Shown here: one piece after another, positions 61,323 through 64,000 of the stretch
Position numbering within the stretch: position 1 is the stretch's first letter
How the letters are laid out: each line of letters opens with the position of its first letter
NCBI RefSeq assembly: GCF_000190315.1
Contig: NC_015151.1
Span: forward strand, 930,001 to 994,000
DNA: 64,000 nucleotides
Direction of reading: 5' to 3'
Source: Vulcanisaeta moutnovskia 768-28
GTDB taxonomy: Archaea > Thermoproteota > Thermoprotei > Thermoproteales > Thermocladiaceae
Notes under the pieces: model-generated
The model's input: only the letters and a program-made list of their open reading frames with translations
Told to the model about the DNA's origin: nothing
Databases searched by the model: none
Position numbers and translations under genes: made by a program

Positions 61323-62309
61323 TTAGTGGAGACCGTCGTCGCCTATTACATACTTTACCTCGAAGCCCGGCGGTAGGCCAGGCACGTCAAGTGCCCTCAT
61401 CACCCCCTCACCCTTGCTCTTCGACGCCCTAACCATTAGCCACCTTGCGTTCACTGTGTGGGCCAGTACATTCCCACCAACCGGCATCTTCACCTCTATG
61501 TACCCCGTTGGGCTCGTCATTACTTGATTGGTGTATATGACCAACACGCCAAGCCTTATTGTCAATCGCCTAAGCCAGTCCAGTACGTAGTGTAATCGCT
61601 GCTGCCTCTCGGCGAGCCTCTCCCTACCACGGAACTGTGCTCTGTACAGTGCCGTTATTGAGTCCACAACAATGACCTTGGCGTTGTTGTTTATCACGAG
61701 GTCTGTGAGTTTGAGTTTTATGAAGTCCTCGAGGTCGTCAACCGTTGCTGGGTTGTAGACGTATAGGTGGTCGCTGATCATTTTCTCATAATCAACCCCG
61801 AACCTATTGCACATGCTCCTCAGTAATTGCGAGTCCAGGTAATGGTCGATTGTCTTCTCGGTGTCTATGTACACGACATTGAAGCCGAATTGGCTTATTG
61901 AGGCTATGGCCGTTTGGAGGGCCATTATCGTCTTGCCCGTGCCAAACTCACCGGCGAACTCGTGGCTCGCCCCAAAGCGTAATCCACCAACCGCGTTGTC
62001 GAGGCCATCAACCCCAGTCTTCAAAACCGGCATCCTACTCAACGCCTCAACCCTCTCCCTAGCCGAGACAGCCATTGGCGATTCAGCGAGCAACTCCCTA
62101 GCCGTGTTGATCAACCTCCTAGGCAAATCAGTGTCAGGCGAGCCGAGGAGTTCCTGAAGCTCCTCGGCGTTGAATAGTAGGATGTGCCTGAGGGACTTGA
62201 CGCCGGCACTAACCAGCCTATCAATCGTCTGCCTACTGAAGCCAAAATTAACAAGCCTGCCGAGCTCGTTTTCCCCAACCTCACTAGATTCAGCTTTCCT
62301 CCTTGGCAC
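61323..62309 (-). CDS. RadA/RecA-family recombinase paralogue
   Basis: 328 residues. An N-terminal helix-hairpin-helix domain (FGFSRQTIDRLVSAGVKSLRHILLFNAEEL) precedes a RecA core with SRMPVLKTGVDGLDNAVGGL, Walker A GEFGTGKT near residue 120, Walker B VIVVDSITALYRAQF and the L1/L2 region QQRLHYVLDWLRRL...VIYTNQV. It keeps the RadA domain order, but many residues differ from the usual RadA consensus (for example YTNQV), so it looks like an element-borne copy that aids recombination of transferred DNA. The start is GTG at 62309. Confidence 0.8.
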   Translation of the reverse strand: MPRRKAESSEVGENELGRLVNFGFSRQTIDRLVSAGVKSLRHILLFNAEELQELLGSPDTDLPRRLINTARELLAESPMAVSARERVEALSRMPVLKTGVDGLDNAVGGLRFGASHEFAGEFGTGKTIMALQTAIASISQFGFNVVYIDTEKTIDHYLDSQLLRSMCNRFGVDYEKMISDHLYVYNPATVDDLEDFIKLKLTDLVINNNAKVIVVDSITALYRAQFRGRERLAERQQRLHYVLDWLRRLTIRLGVLVIYTNQVMTSPTGYIEVKMPVGGNVLAHTVNARWLMVRASKSKGEGVMRALDVPGLPPGFEVKYVIGDDGLH

Positions 62310-62332
62310 ACCAGTAATTACTGGTTACCCTT

Positions 62333-62455
62333 TTAAGGTAGGTCAATGCAGACGTCGAATTCCACCTCCCAATCCCCGTAGTCTTTACCGACATTGATGC
62401 ACGTCCTACGGCCATTGGGGTCTTCCAATGGCCTCAACCCATCCTTAATACTCAT
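62333..62455 (-). CDS. 40-residue coupled small protein
   Basis: The ATG at 62455 immediately follows the TGA of the upstream gene. The product, MSIKDGLRPLEDPNGRRTCI then NVGKDYGDWEVEFDVCIDLP, has two cysteines and a beta-rich pattern. It is followed by a TATA-like CCTTAAAAGG before recA-like 62309. No family recognised; tight coupling supports translation. Confidence 0.4.
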   Translation of the reverse strand: MSIKDGLRPLEDPNGRRTCINVGKDYGDWEVEFDVCIDLP

Positions 62456-62998
62456 TCAAACAACCCTAACGCCCAGCTTGCTTAAGGCATTATTTACGTA
62501 CTGACCAGCCAAGCACGGCCTTGGAAACCTCCAGAACGGCTTCCCCCTACCGAGCTCCCTCACCTCAATTATGCCGACTAGCGTTGGCGTTGTTGATATA
62601 GCTGCTTGGATATTGAGTATTGTCTCAGCCCTGATCAGTCCTTGATTAACGAGCCTACGGTAAATCCTGATTATGTTTGGTGGCTTATCCAAACGCTCAA
62701 TGACTAAGGCGTAGCCCGAGTCAACAAGCGTGGTTAGGGCATTCACGTTCTCTGGCGGCCATATGAAGTTACCATCCCAACAAAAATGCCTCCTAACCCT
62801 ACCCCTAATCAAGGTATCATTGAGACTTATTGGTTCCTCCTGGGCGTTGAATGACCTCGGTATTGCCGAGACTATTAGGATCAAGCCCTTGGTAACTAGG
62901 GCTATGGAGCCAAGCCCAACAGTCACCGATGTCGGTGACCTAAAACCGTAGACATAGACCTCCCTCCTCCTAATCAAGCCCTCACTCAACGTGAGCAT
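62456..62998 (-). CDS. Hypothetical element protein
   Basis: 180 residues, alpha/beta. It begins with a beta-rich half (REVYVYGFRSPTSVTVGLGSIALVTKGLILIVSAIPRSF), then a FCWDGNFIWPPENV stretch, a helix-rich middle and a basic end (GRGKPFWRFPRPCLAGQYV). No known catalytic motif. It is the first gene of the minus-strand run; its TATA-like box ACGCCTTATAAG lies at about 63013-63024. Confidence 0.5.
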   Translation of the reverse strand: MLTLSEGLIRRREVYVYGFRSPTSVTVGLGSIALVTKGLILIVSAIPRSFNAQEEPISLNDTLIRGRVRRHFCWDGNFIWPPENVNALTTLVDSGYALVIERLDKPPNIIRIYRRLVNQGLIRAETILNIQAAISTTPTLVGIIEVRELGRGKPFWRFPRPCLAGQYVNNALSKLGVRVV

Positions 62999-63000
62999 CG

Positions 63001-63339
63001 CTAGTTAGCGGTAAACGCCTTATAAGTATGTGAGCAAGAACCAGCAATCCTAAGGGGTTGCAGAGCAATGTCCAGTTAGCTTCCGGTGAGTAAAGAGTGA
63101 ATTTCCTCGTTTCTCGAGGAAAAGCCTCTTAACCATTGCTTGGGGTCACCCTAGGGAAAACAAACCAAGATTCTATTGTTTTGCTGTTTGATGTTTCACG
63201 CCTTAGCCTCGCTGCTTTCGTGTATACGCGTGGCTACATGTTTGTGTTTTCGGCTGTGCCTTTCATAGCCCTCGCGTTACATGGCTCCTGCCCACGTGGC
63301 TACGCGTCCTCCTTTTAAGTCAACACCAGTAATTGCTGG
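63001..63339. promoter_or_regulatory. Divergent regulatory region at the right end of the element
   Basis: This gap separates the minus-strand operon from plus-strand RHH and SWIM genes. It holds the minus-strand TATA CCTTATAAG (about 63016-63024), a perfect 8-bp hairpin TTTCCTCG/CGAGGAAA (63102-63122), the CCTAGGG motif at 63148-63169 that mirrors 31016-31036, and a TTTTAAGT box (about 63312) about 25 bases before the RHH start. Confidence 0.5.
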
Positions 63340-63660
63340 ATGAGGTTTAGGGTTGTACGTGTTAGGGAGGACGTGTATGAATTGCTAAGGGCCCTGGCTG
63401 ACTCTAGGGGTGTCTCTGTGGGTGAGGTTATTCGGCAGTTAATCAATGCATACCTCGCCATGAGTGAGGTCAAGGAAATGCTCAGGCAGTGCCTGAGCCG
63501 AGCAAACACGGAGGTGGTTAAGGACTCAATTAGGGAGAAATCCGTTGAATTAGGTAGTGAGTCCTCAATCAGCCTTGAGGACAACCCGTGGGTGCAGATC
63601 ATAAGGGCCAGGGTGGTTAGGAATGAGGGTGGTGAGGGACGTCGAGGAGTTGGCGGTTGA
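63340..63660 (+). CDS. Ribbon-helix-helix DNA-binding protein
   Basis: 106 residues. MRFRVVRVREDVYELLRALA followed by DSRGVSVGEVIRQLINAYL is a CopG/Arc-like RHH fold: a basic strand, then two helices. The remaining 60 residues are charged and less ordered. RHH proteins bind DNA as dimers and often repress their own operon, so the divergent repeats at 63102-63169 are candidate operators. It is leaderless, and its 3' end overlaps the SWIM gene. Confidence 0.72.
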   Translation: MRFRVVRVREDVYELLRALADSRGVSVGEVIRQLINAYLAMSEVKEMLRQCLSRANTEVVKDSIREKSVELGSESSISLEDNPWVQIIRARVVRNEGGEGRRGVGG

Positions 63661-64000
63661 AAAGCTCAAAGAGAAGTTCCCTGGCAAATCAAGCTCGTGG
63701 ATAAGGAGGGCCTTGAGGCGTTTCGAAAACGGCTCTGTTAGGCAAGTAGCCGAGAATGCGTGGGTCGTGCGTGGTGATCCGAGGCTTGGGGATAGGTACC
63801 CTAACTACGTCGTTAGGCTTAGGGATGGGAGGTACCAATGCTCATGCTTCGAGACGGGCTGGGGCTTGAGGAGGAGAGGCGAGGTCTGCACCCACATAGC
63901 CGCAGTGATACTACACCGAGAGTACTCGAGGCTGATGCAGCCAATATACGCGGCGGTCATAAGCATGGAGTGCGAGGGAGATTATTACATCGAGGTCCTG
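63623..64000 (+). CDS. SWIM zinc-finger protein, 3' part outside window
   Basis: From the ATG at 63623 the frame is open for 126 codons to the window edge: MRVVRDVEELAVEKLKEKFP, a basic SSWIRRALRRFENGSV helix, then WVVRGDPRLGDRYPNYVVRL and CSC...VCTH, the CxC...CxH zinc ligands of a SWIM domain, near residues 74-94. SWIM domains bind DNA or proteins and occur in archaeal element-borne proteins. It overlaps the RHH gene by 38 bases. Confidence 0.7.
   Translation, partial: MRVVRDVEELAVEKLKEKFPGKSSSWIRRALRRFENGSVRQVAENAWVVRGDPRLGDRYPNYVVRLRDGRYQCSCFETGWGLRRRGEVCTHIAAVILHREYSRLMQPIYAAVISMECEGDYYIEVL

Overview
The window reads as chromosome of a hyperthermophilic crenarchaeon of the Thermoproteales, most like Vulcanisaeta or Caldivirga. 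This is an inference from content: PaREP1 and PaREP2b repeat-family genes, a tRNA with an intron inside its anticodon stem, an A-type ATPase K ring subunit, many leaderless genes with a TATA box about 25 bases before the start, and crenarchaeal secretion and pilus ATPases. No rRNA gene and no CRISPR array were seen.

The left part (1-25.4 kb) is mostly ordinary chromosome. It holds an SSS-family symporter with a DUF3311 partner, a metallophosphoesterase, an atypical SDR oxidoreductase, a PAC2 protein, a gamma-carbonic anhydrase, a glycosyltransferase and a phosphohexomutase in one run, an M42 peptidase, an AzgA-type purine permease, an M1 aminopeptidase, ATPase subunit K and a KaiC-like ATPase. 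It is also scarred. A molybdenum hydroxylase large-subunit gene (coxL-like) is split by a 2.2-kb PaREP2b insertion. An MFS/M20 pair carries three single-base frameshifts. Decayed fragments of PaREP1, PaREP2b and a class V aminotransferase lie around tRNA genes.

Four PaREP2b copies or remnants occur (5.5, 18.7, 24.5 and 28.9 kb). Three have their 3' end facing the 3' end of a tRNA gene or tRNA fragment. The proteins show two LAGLIDADG-like motifs, so a nuclease-driven mobile element that uses or captures tRNA 3' ends is a plausible reading.

From about 25.9 kb, and clearly from 31.3 to 63.0 kb, almost every gene is on the minus strand and belongs to an accessory element. It encodes an XPD-like helicase, two HerA/VirB4-type ATPases, very large polytopic membrane proteins, a two-P-loop ATPase, a ParA-like ATPase, a TadA/GspE-type ATPase with a TadC-like membrane platform, class III-type pilins, a VirB2-like two-helix pilin, a VirB6-like membrane protein and a RadA paralogue. 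I read it as an integrated conjugative or DNA-exchange element related to the crenarchaeal Ced/Ted DNA-transfer machines, combined with a second type IV pilus machine. A divergent ribbon-helix-helix regulator and a SWIM zinc-finger gene begin at 63.3 kb and run off the window.

Non-coding structure inside the element includes a duplicated two-stem RNA structure at two mRNA 5' ends, a 296-bp unit with perfect 27-nt terminal inverted repeats, and interleaved inverted repeats that could form a pseudoknot or switch.
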